Shown here in pieces: positions 1-7,921 of a DNA stretch of 64,000 nucleotides. The notes under the pieces were generated by a model. The model did no database searches, was not told the origin of the DNA, and saw only the letters and a program-made list of their open reading frames with translations. Source of the stretch: Pedobacter sp. MC2016-15 (GTDB lineage Bacteria; Bacteroidota; Bacteroidia; Sphingobacteriales; Sphingobacteriaceae); assembly GCF_026239695.1 (NCBI RefSeq), contig NZ_JAPIVS010000005.1, positions 124,001 through 188,000 on the forward strand. Reading direction: 5' to 3'. Made by a program: the position numbers and the translations under genes. Each line of letters starts with the position of its first letter. Position 1 is the stretch's first letter.

Positions 1-1
1 A

Positions 2-256
2 TATAGGTTGATCAAACGATACTGGGGTAAGGGTTACGCTACGGAATCTGCTAAAGCAGCTATTGAATATGGATTTAGTAAAATAAATCTCTCAGAAATT
101 TATGCGATTGCTGATATCAATAACTTGCAGTCCAAAAAGGTCCTAGAGAAATGTGGGTTCATATGTGCCGATGTCTTTGATTATGAAGCCCTGCCACATT
201 ATTGGTTTGAGTTAAAGAAGCGATTTCAAACTCTCCATAATTTCTCTTATTTTTAA
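2..256 (+). CDS. GNAT acetyltransferase, C-terminal part (cut by window edge)
   Basis: The open frame runs in from the left edge, so only the last ~84 residues are visible. They contain RYWGKGYATE, the acetyl-CoA pyrophosphate-binding signature (Q/RxxGxG/A) of RimJ/RimL-type GNAT enzymes. The following SKINLSEIYAIADINNLQSKKVLEKCGF is split by a typical N-S-K-V-L-E-K-x-G-F block that marks the end of this fold. The family transfers acetyl from acetyl-CoA to protein N-termini or small amines; the substrate here cannot be told. The real start is upstream of the window. Confidence 0.85.
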   Translation, partial: YRLIKRYWGKGYATESAKAAIEYGFSKINLSEIYAIADINNLQSKKVLEKCGFICADVFDYEALPHYWFELKKRFQTLHNFSYF

Positions 257-275
257 TACTAATTTACGAGTTCAA

Positions 276-746
276 ATGACACTTAAATCCCTGGTACGCA
301 ACCGATCTGTCTTTCTGTATGGAGCATCATTGGCTGTTCTGCTGATGTTTTTGAAAGTGCTGGAATGGCGGATGCTCCTGATCAGCCATGCCTATGAATT
401 ATATGCCGGGGCAATTGCCATACTTTTCACAGGCCTGGGAATGTGGTTAGCTCATAAATTGACACACCCTAGGCCCAAAACCGTAATAATAGAAAAAGAA
501 ATTTTTGTTAAAACCGATTATTTTGTATTTAATCACGCCGAAGTTGCCCGACTTCGTCTCAGTAATCGCGAACTGGAAGTGTTGCAATTAATGGGAGATG
601 GATTGAGTAACCTCCAGATTGCCGATCGGCTATTCTTATCACTGAATACGATCAAAACACATTCATCAAAAATATTTGGAAAGCTCGAAGTGCAGCGACG
701 AACACAGGCGGTTGAAAAAGCACGAAAACTAAGTATCATTCTTTAG
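276..746 (+). CDS. Membrane-anchored LuxR-type transcriptional regulator
   Basis: This 156-residue protein starts with two hydrophobic segments (about residues 13-35 and 40-60), followed by a short linker and a C-terminal LuxR helix-turn-helix (about 92-150). That domain carries LSNRELEVLQLMGDGLSN and the recognition-helix region LSLNTIKTHSSKIFGKL. There is no receiver domain, so it is not a classical response regulator; signal input would have to come through the membrane segments or a partner. It lies 95 bases before a DUF4199 membrane gene on the same strand, a pairing I recall from Bacteroidota genomes. The target genes are unknown. Confidence 0.8.
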   Translation: MTLKSLVRNRSVFLYGASLAVLLMFLKVLEWRMLLISHAYELYAGAIAILFTGLGMWLAHKLTHPRPKTVIIEKEIFVKTDYFVFNHAEVARLRLSNRELEVLQLMGDGLSNLQIADRLFLSLNTIKTHSSKIFGKLEVQRRTQAVEKARKLSIIL

Positions 747-840
747 CATTATAGGGCTTTTTTTAAAAATCACCCTAAAGTATGAGCCGGGTTATCTGCT
801 TATCACTCAAATTTGTCCTCTGGATTTAAACAAAGAACTT

Positions 841-1359
841 ATGAAAAAACTTGTAATCGTCTACGGCTTGATATCTGGTATATGTGTAGCCAGCTTCATG
901 TCTTTCTCAATCGCATTCTGCTACTCCAAAAACTCGTTTGATGGAAGTATGTTCCTGGGCTACACCGCGATGCTGCTGTCGTTCTCAATCATCTTTGTAG
1001 GTGTAAAAAATTACCGCGACAAACATAACAATGGCGTCATTAGTTTCGGGAGAGCATTTCTAATGTCATTGTATATGGCACTGATCGCGTCAACGCTCTA
1101 TGTTGCGGGATGGATGATCGCTTACTACAACTTCTTTCCTGATTTCATAGAAAAGTTAGCAGCTTATCAATTAAGTCCCTCCAGGATCAGTCAGATGCGC
1201 CCCGCTGAAGTCGCTGCTATCCGCGGGCAAATGGAAACTTTCAAAGACTGGTACTCTTCACCCGTTGGCGTAGCAGGGGCGACATATATGGAAATTTTGC
1301 CCGTAGGAATTCTTGTGTCATTGATAACTGCCCTGATACTGAAGAAACGCGCTTCTTAA
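841..1359 (+). CDS. DUF4199 family membrane protein
   Basis: This 172-residue protein has four hydrophobic segments (about 4-28, 36-58, 77-98 and 148-168). A polar stretch between the third and fourth contains FPDFIEKLAAYQL. The hairpin of helices and the motif NGVISFGRAFLMSLYMALIAS match the DUF4199 family of Bacteroidota. The family is about this length and has no established function. The gene follows a membrane-tethered LuxR regulator, so the two may form a unit, but the 95-base gap could also hold its own promoter. Confidence 0.75.
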   Translation: MKKLVIVYGLISGICVASFMSFSIAFCYSKNSFDGSMFLGYTAMLLSFSIIFVGVKNYRDKHNNGVISFGRAFLMSLYMALIASTLYVAGWMIAYYNFFPDFIEKLAAYQLSPSRISQMRPAEVAAIRGQMETFKDWYSSPVGVAGATYMEILPVGILVSLITALILKKRAS

Positions 1360-1407
1360 TTAGTGCTGTAGTTTCAGGCATCTTTGACTGGTATTACAGA
1401 AACACTC

Positions 1408-1436
1408 GTCCGACAGTAGTCCGACTTTAGTCCGAC
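1408..1436. repeat. Three GTCCGAC direct repeats, period 11 bp
   Basis: The heptamer GTCCGAC recurs at 1408, 1419 and 1430, separated by AGTA, TTTA and then ATTT. A spacing of about one helical turn places the copies on the same face of DNA, as in an array of binding sites. No factor can be named from the sequence. Confidence 0.55.
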
Positions 1437-1653
1437 ATTTTGCTATAAATCTCGGACTTTTCACGTATCAATAATTTTTACCTCATGTACTCATCCAGAC
1501 CCAACATACCATAAGGCCCGATCAACATAAATGACACCGCAAAATCACACTAAGCCGATCAGCTTTTTAAATTTTCATCGGAAATAAGCCCATTGTAATC
1601 CAACATATAAATGTGATTTTTCATTTTGAGATAAATATCCTTTTTATCATGAT

Positions 1654-1661
1654 TATCTTTG
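1654..1661 (+). promoter_or_regulatory. Putative -7 box (TATCTTTG) of the 1684 gene
   Basis: TATCTTTG is an exact match to the Bacteroidota sigma-A -7 consensus TAnnTTTG and lies 22 bases upstream of the ATG. A TTTTG near 1624-1628 could act as the -33 element, but the spacing (about 25) is longer than usual, so this is tentative. Confidence 0.35.
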
Positions 1662-1683
1662 TATACACTTAAAAATCAGTATT

Positions 1684-2475
1684 ATGGCCAGAAGAGAAGG
1701 TAATTTTTTAAAAGGCGTAGTAGGTAAAGTAGTATTAAAGGTGGTAAGAGGTAAGCAACATGTTGTGCCAAAGCCTGAACGCGGAGCAGTGAAGCAGACT
1801 GTGGCAACAAAAGCTGCGGCGACAGTCTTTGGCAAAGCTTCATCATTGGGAGCCGGCATACGGGAAATTTTTGAAATTAATAATGGATCATATTTTGATT
1901 CTACGGTTAATTCAAGACTGGTCAGCGTCATTCGCGATATCCTGACCAAGTGTGAGAACCCTGTAACCAAAGCAATGAAGTTCACAACCACGAATTTCAA
2001 AAGTTTGTCAGGCTTCGATTTCAATAAGGAGGCGCTGATGGAAAAACACCTGAGGTTTAAGCCAGGGGTAAAGACGAAAGACGGCGTGATGCAAGTCGCC
2101 TTTGACAATTTATCTGTCGGCAGTCAGTTTAAGTTTCCGGCAAAAACGTTCAAATGTGTTGTGAGTTTAAGCCTGGCAGTTTTTAATCTCAAGGAAGGAT
2201 TGTTATTTAATCAGGTCAGCACACAGCACTTCGAGGTCGACAAAAACATGAAAACTGTACCCGCACAAACTTTCAGTTTTGACCTCCCGGCAGGTTGTCT
2301 CTGTTTGGTGAGAATGTCACTTGAATTTTTTGTAGCAGGAAAATCAACCTGGAAACACGTCACTGCTGCAAATGCAAACCCATCCACGATCTGTGCAGCC
2401 GTCATTACTCCCGGAGTATTGAAGAAAGCTGAACCCCGGTACTGGCTTTCCAGAGAAAATTTCAAAATGGCGTAA
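1684..2475 (+). CDS. Uncharacterised 263-residue protein, possibly DUF6266-like
   Basis: I do not firmly recognise this protein. It is basic at the N-terminus (MARREGNFLKGVVGKVVLK) and lacks a signal peptide or membrane helix. The middle and C-terminus alternate hydrophobic and polar residues, as in beta-sandwich folds. The opening pattern of small and glycine residues followed by a proline-containing basic stretch, and the overall size, recall DUF6266 proteins of Bacteroidota; that is a weak impression. A -7-like box and a strong hairpin at 2478-2509 bracket it as a single-gene unit. Confidence 0.6.
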   Translation: MARREGNFLKGVVGKVVLKVVRGKQHVVPKPERGAVKQTVATKAAATVFGKASSLGAGIREIFEINNGSYFDSTVNSRLVSVIRDILTKCENPVTKAMKFTTTNFKSLSGFDFNKEALMEKHLRFKPGVKTKDGVMQVAFDNLSVGSQFKFPAKTFKCVVSLSLAVFNLKEGLLFNQVSTQHFEVDKNMKTVPAQTFSFDLPAGCLCLVRMSLEFFVAGKSTWKHVTAANANPSTICAAVITPGVLKKAEPRYWLSRENFKMA

Positions 2476-2477
2476 TG

Positions 2478-2509
2478 ATGCAGGGTGCCAGCCAAATGGC
2501 ACCCTGTAT
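2478..2509 (+). terminator. Hairpin after the 1684 gene
   Basis: CAGGGTGCCA (2481-2490), loop GCCAAA and TGGCACCCTG form a perfect 10-bp stem, extended by three weaker pairs. It starts two bases after the stop codon. There is no T-run, so it may be a transcript-stabilising hairpin or an atypical terminator. Confidence 0.55.
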
Positions 2510-2606
2510 GCCAATATCCCACAACTGAGGGGAATAATGCGCCAAATGTCCCTGTTTATCAGTTGCGTAACACTTATATTTATGCTGCTACTATCTACCT
2601 GACAGC

Positions 2607-4331
2607 ATGGATCTACTTAACGACTCTCTCTTCAAAGCCCTGTTTGATACAGCCGTTCCCCGTGTGATTTTAAAAGCTGATGTGCCCAACTTCACCATTC
2701 TGGCCTACAATAAAGCTTATGAGCTGGCTACATATAACAACGGAAATGATATCAGAGGCAAGACCTTGTGGGAAGTTTATGATCCTGAACTTGCCGTAGG
2801 TGAAGGCGCTGTCAAGCTACCCGAGGCACTCACACGCGCAGTGATCAACCGGGAAACGGTATATATGCCACCGTTCCACTACAACATCCCTTCGGCGGAG
2901 CCCGGACAGATGGAAACCTCCTGGTGGGAACTGGAGATCATCTATATTCCGGCTTCCGGCAACGCAGAAGCATGTCTGCTTACCACCACCTATAACATCA
3001 CTGAAAGAATTGTCAGCAGACAGAATGAGAGCAATGCCCTCGAACGTGAAATGGAGATGGGTAAGGAACTCGCTGTCATTAACGAAGAACTTTCCGCTGC
3101 CAATGAAGAGCTCAATTCTGCAAACGAGGAGATCACGGTGGCCAATGAGGAACTGTCCAACACCATTGCAGAGCTAGCCTTTCTCAACGATGAACTGGGG
3201 ATGATGAACGAAGAACTCATGCATACCCAGCTCAACCTCAAAACACTCTATTCAGAGCTGGAGCAACGGGTGGAAGAACGCACGCATGAACTTGCGGAGA
3301 GTGAACAGCAGTTCAGGCAGCTTGCAGACTCCATCATACAGATGGTCTGGATAACGGACGAAAATGGAATCCCGATTTACTATAACCAGCGGTGGGAAGA
3401 TTTTGCAGGTCATCTGGATCCTGAACAGGGTGAAGCCGACTGGTACCGGGTTTTTCATCCCGATGATGCGGACAGGGTCAGGGAGGTCTGGCTGCGCTCT
3501 CTGGAAACAGGTGATCCTTATGAGCTGGAATACAGGCTGAAAAATCTTAAGGGAGAGTTTATCTGGATCCTCGGTCGTGCGGCACCCTTCCGGGATAAAG
3601 ATGGTAAGATCATCCGCTGGTTTGGCACCTGTACAGATATCCAGGAAATGAAAATGGCAGAAGCTAAAAAGGACGACTTCATCAGTATCGCCAGTCATGA
3701 GCTCAAAACTCCTGTAACAAGTCTCAAAGCGTCACTGCAACTGCTCAATAAGTATAAGAATAGCGACGAGAAAAAGATCATACCTGCACTGGTAGATCAG
3801 GCCTGCAGAAGTTCTGACAGGGTAAGCCGCCTGATTGACGACCTCCTCAATGTGGGTAAGCTTAACCAGGGGCAGCTGAACCTCAGTAAAAAATGGTTTA
3901 AACTATCGGGGCTCATTGAAGAATGCTGCGGTTATGTGCAGCTTGCTGGTGAGAACAAAATCTCCATCAGTGGCCATACAGAAGTAGAGGTTTTTGCCGA
4001 TGCGGGACGTATCGATCAGGTACTGGTAAATTTCATCAATAACGCCGTAAAATATTCAGGTACCTGCCAGGATATCCAGGTAATGATAGAAAAACAAGAG
4101 CATACCGTGCGGGTTTCTGTAGTTGATCAGGGGCAGGGGATACCCAAAGAAAAATTGCCACATCTGTTCGACCGCTATTATAAAGTTGATGAAGCGGGGG
4201 CACAGTATTCCGGTCTAGGACTGGGCCTTTATATCAGTGCTGAAATCATCAGGAAACATGAGGGTGAGATCGGTGTGAGCAGTGAACTGGATAAGGGCAG
4301 TACTTTCTGGTTTACCCTACCGATCCAATAG
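2607..4331 (+). CDS. PAS-domain sensor histidine kinase with central coiled coil
   Basis: This 574-residue kinase has no membrane segment. An N-terminal PAS-like module (about 5-130) is followed by a coiled coil (130-225) with seven-residue repeats built on NEEL/ANEE. A second PAS plus PAC region (about 229-350; WFGTCTDIQEMK ends it) leads to HisKA, with the phospho-acceptor H364 in SHELKTPVTS. The HATPase_c domain has an N-box (FINNAVKY) and G-boxes (DQGQGIP, GLGLGLYIS). Input is likely cytoplasmic and small-molecule or redox based. No response regulator is adjacent. Its kinase core closely resembles that of the Kai-operon kinase at 39201, so the two are paralogues. Confidence 0.9.
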   Translation: MDLLNDSLFKALFDTAVPRVILKADVPNFTILAYNKAYELATYNNGNDIRGKTLWEVYDPELAVGEGAVKLPEALTRAVINRETVYMPPFHYNIPSAEPGQMETSWWELEIIYIPASGNAEACLLTTTYNITERIVSRQNESNALEREMEMGKELAVINEELSAANEELNSANEEITVANEELSNTIAELAFLNDELGMMNEELMHTQLNLKTLYSELEQRVEERTHELAESEQQFRQLADSIIQMVWITDENGIPIYYNQRWEDFAGHLDPEQGEADWYRVFHPDDADRVREVWLRSLETGDPYELEYRLKNLKGEFIWILGRAAPFRDKDGKIIRWFGTCTDIQEMKMAEAKKDDFISIASHELKTPVTSLKASLQLLNKYKNSDEKKIIPALVDQACRSSDRVSRLIDDLLNVGKLNQGQLNLSKKWFKLSGLIEECCGYVQLAGENKISISGHTEVEVFADAGRIDQVLVNFINNAVKYSGTCQDIQVMIEKQEHTVRVSVVDQGQGIPKEKLPHLFDRYYKVDEAGAQYSGLGLGLYISAEIIRKHEGEIGVSSELDKGSTFWFTLPIQ

Positions 4332-4475
4332 GTCATTTCAACATATAATCTTCTGGTTTTAACGATTAAAAAGTTATTCTTCCAAACTAGGATATAGCTT
4401 TATATCACCATCAGGTTTACTCCTTTTGGCTCTGGATATATTGTGCTTAATGTTCACTAACAAAACCTCTAAAAA

Positions 4476-5471
4476 ATGGAAACTACAACAATTGATGCAG
4501 GTTACCAAGTACAGAATTATGCCACGGACGACCATCTGTCGCCTCAGGTACGTGAATTTCTCAAAGGATTAAATTCCGGTGGCCCCACGGTCGAGTCGCT
4601 GCCCCCGCTCGAAGCGCGGAAGGTATTGGAAGGTGCACAGGCCAGTGTTACGTTCGACTATTCCGCAGTAACAGAATCTGAAAAAACGATTACTGCCGAT
4701 GGCTTCGATATCGTGCTGAATATCATGCGCCCTAAAGATGCGAAGGGCGTATTGCCTGTCTTCATCTTTATTCATGGCGGCGGCTGGATCCTCGGTGATT
4801 ACCCTACACACAGGCGAATGGTGCTTGATCTGGTCAATAACTCAGGCCTCTGCGGTGTCTTTATTAATTACACCCGTACTCCCGATGCGGCTTTCCCGAG
4901 AGCAATTGAGGAAATTTATGCTGCTACAAAATGGGTAGCAGAGCATGGTGCTGAGATTGAGGTAGATGGCTCACGTCTCGGCGTAATCGGTAACAGTGTA
5001 GGGGGGAACATGACGGCGGTAACCTGCCTGAAGGCGAAGGAGAAAGGTGGACCGGACATCAAAGCTGCAGTAATGATGTGGCCGATTGTGGATGCTGATT
5101 TTACTACAGCGTCGTACCAGAAATATGGTGCCGACAGGTTCCTGACTACCCCGCTGATGAAATGGATGTATGATATGTATATCCCGGAACCACAAAATCG
5201 TTCCGATATCTATGCCTCTCCGTTACAAGCTACTGTTGAACAGCTCAAAGGTCTGCCGCCAACGCTGATCCAGGTGGCTGAGAACGACGTGCTCTGCGAT
5301 GAAGGTGAAGCCTACGGCCGGAAGCTGCTGGAGGCGGGGGTTGAAGCTACTACAGTCCGCTACAATGGTGTGATCCATGATTTTGGCCTGCTCAACGGTC
5401 TTGCCCATATCCCGCAAACCAAAGATCTGTTTATACAGGCAGCAGCACAACTATCTAAGTACCTCAAATAG
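4476..5471 (+). CDS. Alpha/beta hydrolase, HSL-type esterase
   Basis: This 331-residue enzyme carries the hormone-sensitive-lipase oxyanion motif HGGGW (100-104). The nucleophile elbow is GNSVGG with Ser174; the family usually has GDSAGG. Asp271 (AENDVLCDEG) and His301 (VIHDFG) complete the triad. The N-terminal ~90 residues form the cap. No signal peptide is present, so it is probably cytoplasmic, hydrolysing short acyl esters. It is transcribed alone and faces the DUF418 gene, with a shared terminator between them. Confidence 0.88.
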   Translation: METTTIDAGYQVQNYATDDHLSPQVREFLKGLNSGGPTVESLPPLEARKVLEGAQASVTFDYSAVTESEKTITADGFDIVLNIMRPKDAKGVLPVFIFIHGGGWILGDYPTHRRMVLDLVNNSGLCGVFINYTRTPDAAFPRAIEEIYAATKWVAEHGAEIEVDGSRLGVIGNSVGGNMTAVTCLKAKEKGGPDIKAAVMMWPIVDADFTTASYQKYGADRFLTTPLMKWMYDMYIPEPQNRSDIYASPLQATVEQLKGLPPTLIQVAENDVLCDEGEAYGRKLLEAGVEATTVRYNGVIHDFGLLNGLAHIPQTKDLFIQAAAQLSKYLK

Positions 5472-5496
5472 GTTAGTATAAAAACAGGTGTGTTTT

Positions 5497-5530
5497 AAAT
5501 GCCCTCATCAAAAATGATTGAGGGCATTTT
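5497..5530. terminator. Bidirectional terminator between esterase and DUF418 genes
   Basis: AAATGCCCTCA pairs with TGAGGGCATTT across an A-rich loop. T-rich sequence follows on the plus strand, and the A-rich left flank gives U-rich RNA on the minus strand. It sits between two convergent genes. Confidence 0.85.
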
Positions 5531-5550
5531 TATGTTTTAAAAGCTTAAAT

Positions 5551-6861
5551 CTACTTTTTGAAAGGCTGTATTTTTGACCATGTTAAACTGTGCAATAACC
5601 ATTCAAAGGGACCTGATTTGAAATGCCGGAGCCATATCGTGCTAAAAAGCAGCTGAAAGATCCAGATAAAAACAAGTACTTCATAAATCTGGTACCGTTC
5701 AATATTGCCAAACCATCCAAAGGCAAGAAATATCCCCGGTGTAATCAGGCCCTGCAGGAGATAGGTACTCAATGACATTTTTCCCAGTGGGATGAAGAGA
5801 TCAAAAAGCGCTGTCAGTGATGGTATCTTGTAGAGCAATAGAAGCAGACTCAGATAAGCCATCGTTTGCGCAATGCGTCTGATCTGGTAGAGATCTGCAA
5901 AGCTTCCTTTGGCAATCTCAATTTCGTTGAACCTGGATACATATCTCAGATTCAAATCGAAAAATGCAATCAGCAATGCAATCGTAAGACCTGCTACAGC
6001 AATGGTCACATATATTCGGGTGGGGGCAAGTCCCAGTATAAAACCATTTTTGCAGAGGGCCATGCCGATCAGGAAGAGTGGTAGGATATCCCACCATGCA
6101 TAATAGCCACTTATAGGATAGTCCCTTTCAAACTCCCAGCAGTAAGCCACCAGCGCAGGGTAGCTGGCCTGTGTGAGAAATTCGACTTCCTTTTTTGCAT
6201 CGCTGGCTATAGTTCTTTCATCATGCTGTTCCCGGAACTGTAACCAGATATCCAGATCTTTTTTTTGCGTTATGCTGAGCGCTTTTCCTGCACTGTACTG
6301 ACGTTCGAGCTGTTCTCCCTTGCTGATGAACTCCTTCTTTTGACGGAGAATTGATGTTTCGTGAAAAACTCCGTAAAGTAGCATCAGGGAAGCCGCAAAA
6401 ATTAAAATCCTGGCAGAAAGATTCCGTATGGGATAGAGTACCAGAGCGAAGAGGGCATAGGCACAGAGAATATCTCCCGGCCACAGGAAGACGTAAGCGT
6501 TGATAAACCCAAATACAAACAACCAAAACAATCGCTTGTAATAAATCAGGGCGGGGTTTTGTACATTGTTCCGGCTCGAAAAACGTTGCATGAACAGCAG
6601 GAAGCTGGCACCAAAAACTAAAGAAAGCAAGCCGCGCATGGGCCCCTCAAACAAGCCCATCTCTACTACCCAGCTCAGCAGGTTTGCTCCTGTGATGGAT
6701 TGTTCCAGATTCATACTTTTCCAGTAAACCGTTGGCTGCGCCTGGCTCAGTACATTGGTGATGGTAATCCCAAGAACTGCCATGCCTCTTAAGACATCGA
6801 TGAAATTTATTCTGTTTCCGGATGATGCAACTGGCGGATAGGGTAAATTTGTAGCTGACAT
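5551..6861 (-). CDS. DUF418 family membrane protein (YeiB-like)
   Basis: This 436-residue integral membrane protein has roughly ten hydrophobic segments. It opens with NRINFIDVLRGMAVLGITITNVLS, the hallmark start of the DUF418/YeiB family. The C-terminal portion SLSTYLLQGLITPGIFLAFGWFG is the DUF418 domain proper. The family is related to membrane acyltransferases and heparan-alpha-glucosaminide N-acetyltransferase-like proteins, but its substrate is not established. The gene is single, divergent from the LuxR gene at 7069. Confidence 0.88.
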   Translation of the reverse strand: MSATNLPYPPVASSGNRINFIDVLRGMAVLGITITNVLSQAQPTVYWKSMNLEQSITGANLLSWVVEMGLFEGPMRGLLSLVFGASFLLFMQRFSSRNNVQNPALIYYKRLFWLFVFGFINAYVFLWPGDILCAYALFALVLYPIRNLSARILIFAASLMLLYGVFHETSILRQKKEFISKGEQLERQYSAGKALSITQKKDLDIWLQFREQHDERTIASDAKKEVEFLTQASYPALVAYCWEFERDYPISGYYAWWDILPLFLIGMALCKNGFILGLAPTRIYVTIAVAGLTIALLIAFFDLNLRYVSRFNEIEIAKGSFADLYQIRRIAQTMAYLSLLLLLYKIPSLTALFDLFIPLGKMSLSTYLLQGLITPGIFLAFGWFGNIERYQIYEVLVFIWIFQLLFSTIWLRHFKSGPFEWLLHSLTWSKIQPFKK

Positions 6862-7068
6862 TTTCTATGCTGTGTATAAAGCAAATGTAGAGGGCAGAAA
6901 CATGGTTCTAAATCCCCTTTATCGGTGAAAATATTCTGGATGCATAGATATCAGTATATATCAATATCAGTAGCTTTTCTGCTAAAAGGAAACAGCATCC
7001 AATTTTATTTTTTTTATTCTTTTATAAAAAATAAAGCAGAAATTCGAATCAATAATGCATTGATAATC

Positions 7069-7869
7069 ATGCTGAAATCGCTCCCGAAAAGAAAGACTAC
7101 ATGGCTGAATTATCTGGATAAGTTAAAGGATAATCCGGGCCAGGAACTGAAAATGCAGCTCATCCATTTTCAGGGATTCTTCAGGATCAACCGCTTCGCT
7201 AATTCGTTTTTCAAACACTGTACGCCTTTTGTATATCTGCTGGATTACAGGAGGAGCGAATACATCAGGATGTCTGAAAGTTTTGCAGGTTATCCCTCAA
7301 AAGCTTTTGTCAATGGCGGTATCGGACATATGCTCGATATCTATCATCCGGACCATCTCAAATTATTTGATGAAGACATTTTTCCGGAGAGACTGCGTAT
7401 TTTATCAGCTATCTCAGCAGCTGATCACAGCAATTATCTTTTTACGTATAACCTGTGCCTGCGCAATGATAAAGGGAAGTACGAGAATTTCCTGCAGCGC
7501 AATTGCTTCTTTTCGGATTCTCTGGGCAACCCGCTGCTGAGCATGGGCATACTCACACCCCTGAATGATCACAGGGTAGGAACAAGGATCGTACAGACGG
7601 TAGACCGTATCAGCATGAACGGGTTGGTAGAACAACGGGTGATCGACCGGGCTGTCTTTCACCTGAATGATGAAGATAAGCTATTCTCCAAGCGGGAGAA
7701 GGAGATTCTTCAGTGGATGGCTGACGGCTTCAGCAGCAAGATGATCGCCGGAAAGCTCCACATCAGTGAACATACGGTCAACAATCACCGGCGGAGTATG
7801 CAGGACAAAAGTAATATGCCAAATGCAATTGCTCTGGTCAGTTTTGCGATCAGAAAAGAGATTATTTAA
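7069..7869 (+). CDS. LuxR-type regulator with N-terminal PAS-like sensor
   Basis: The C-terminal HTH (about 205-262) is typical: FSKREKEILQWMADGFSS then ISEHTVNNHRRSMQDK. The N-terminal ~190 residues look like a PAS-type sensory region (FVYLLDYRRSEYIRMSESFAGYPSK), as found in Bacteroidota LuxR regulators. I prefer the ATG at 7069 (MLKSLPKRK). An upstream in-frame ATG at 6925 would add 48 residues of AT-rich, low-quality sequence and leave only 63 bases for the divergent promoter region. It may be read together with the CHASE2-like gene 52 bases downstream. Confidence 0.82.
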   Translation: MLKSLPKRKTTWLNYLDKLKDNPGQELKMQLIHFQGFFRINRFANSFFKHCTPFVYLLDYRRSEYIRMSESFAGYPSKAFVNGGIGHMLDIYHPDHLKLFDEDIFPERLRILSAISAADHSNYLFTYNLCLRNDKGKYENFLQRNCFFSDSLGNPLLSMGILTPLNDHRVGTRIVQTVDRISMNGLVEQRVIDRAVFHLNDEDKLFSKREKEILQWMADGFSSKMIAGKLHISEHTVNNHRRSMQDKSNMPNAIALVSFAIRKEII

Positions 7870-7921
7870 TAGCAAAAGATATATAAAGTAATTTTCTAAT
7901 TTCTAGGATTATAGACATTTC

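Larger units (their letters stand above)
1360..1683. other. Intergenic region with 11-bp-periodic GTCCGAC repeats
   Basis: This 324-base gap has no convincing gene. It holds three direct copies of GTCCGAC starting at 1408, 1419 and 1430, exactly 11 bp apart, followed by a reversed partial copy (CTCGGAC) near 1451. Closer to the next gene, TATCTTTG at 1654-1661 fits the Bacteroidota -7 consensus TAnnTTTG, 22 bases before the ATG at 1684. Confidence 0.5.

Noticed and set aside
1653-2108. 151-residue frame opposite the 1684 gene
   Set aside because: Low-complexity antisense translation inside a better-supported gene.
3043-3230. Tandem DNA repeat in the 2607 kinase
   Set aside because: The NEEL/ANEE pattern is a heptad coiled coil of the protein; the codons vary, so it is not a DNA repeat.
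6925-7068. Upstream extension of the LuxR gene (48 extra residues)
   Set aside because: AT-rich, low-quality translation; the extension would leave only 63 bases for the divergent promoters, and MLKSLPKRK at 7069 gives a normal N-terminus.
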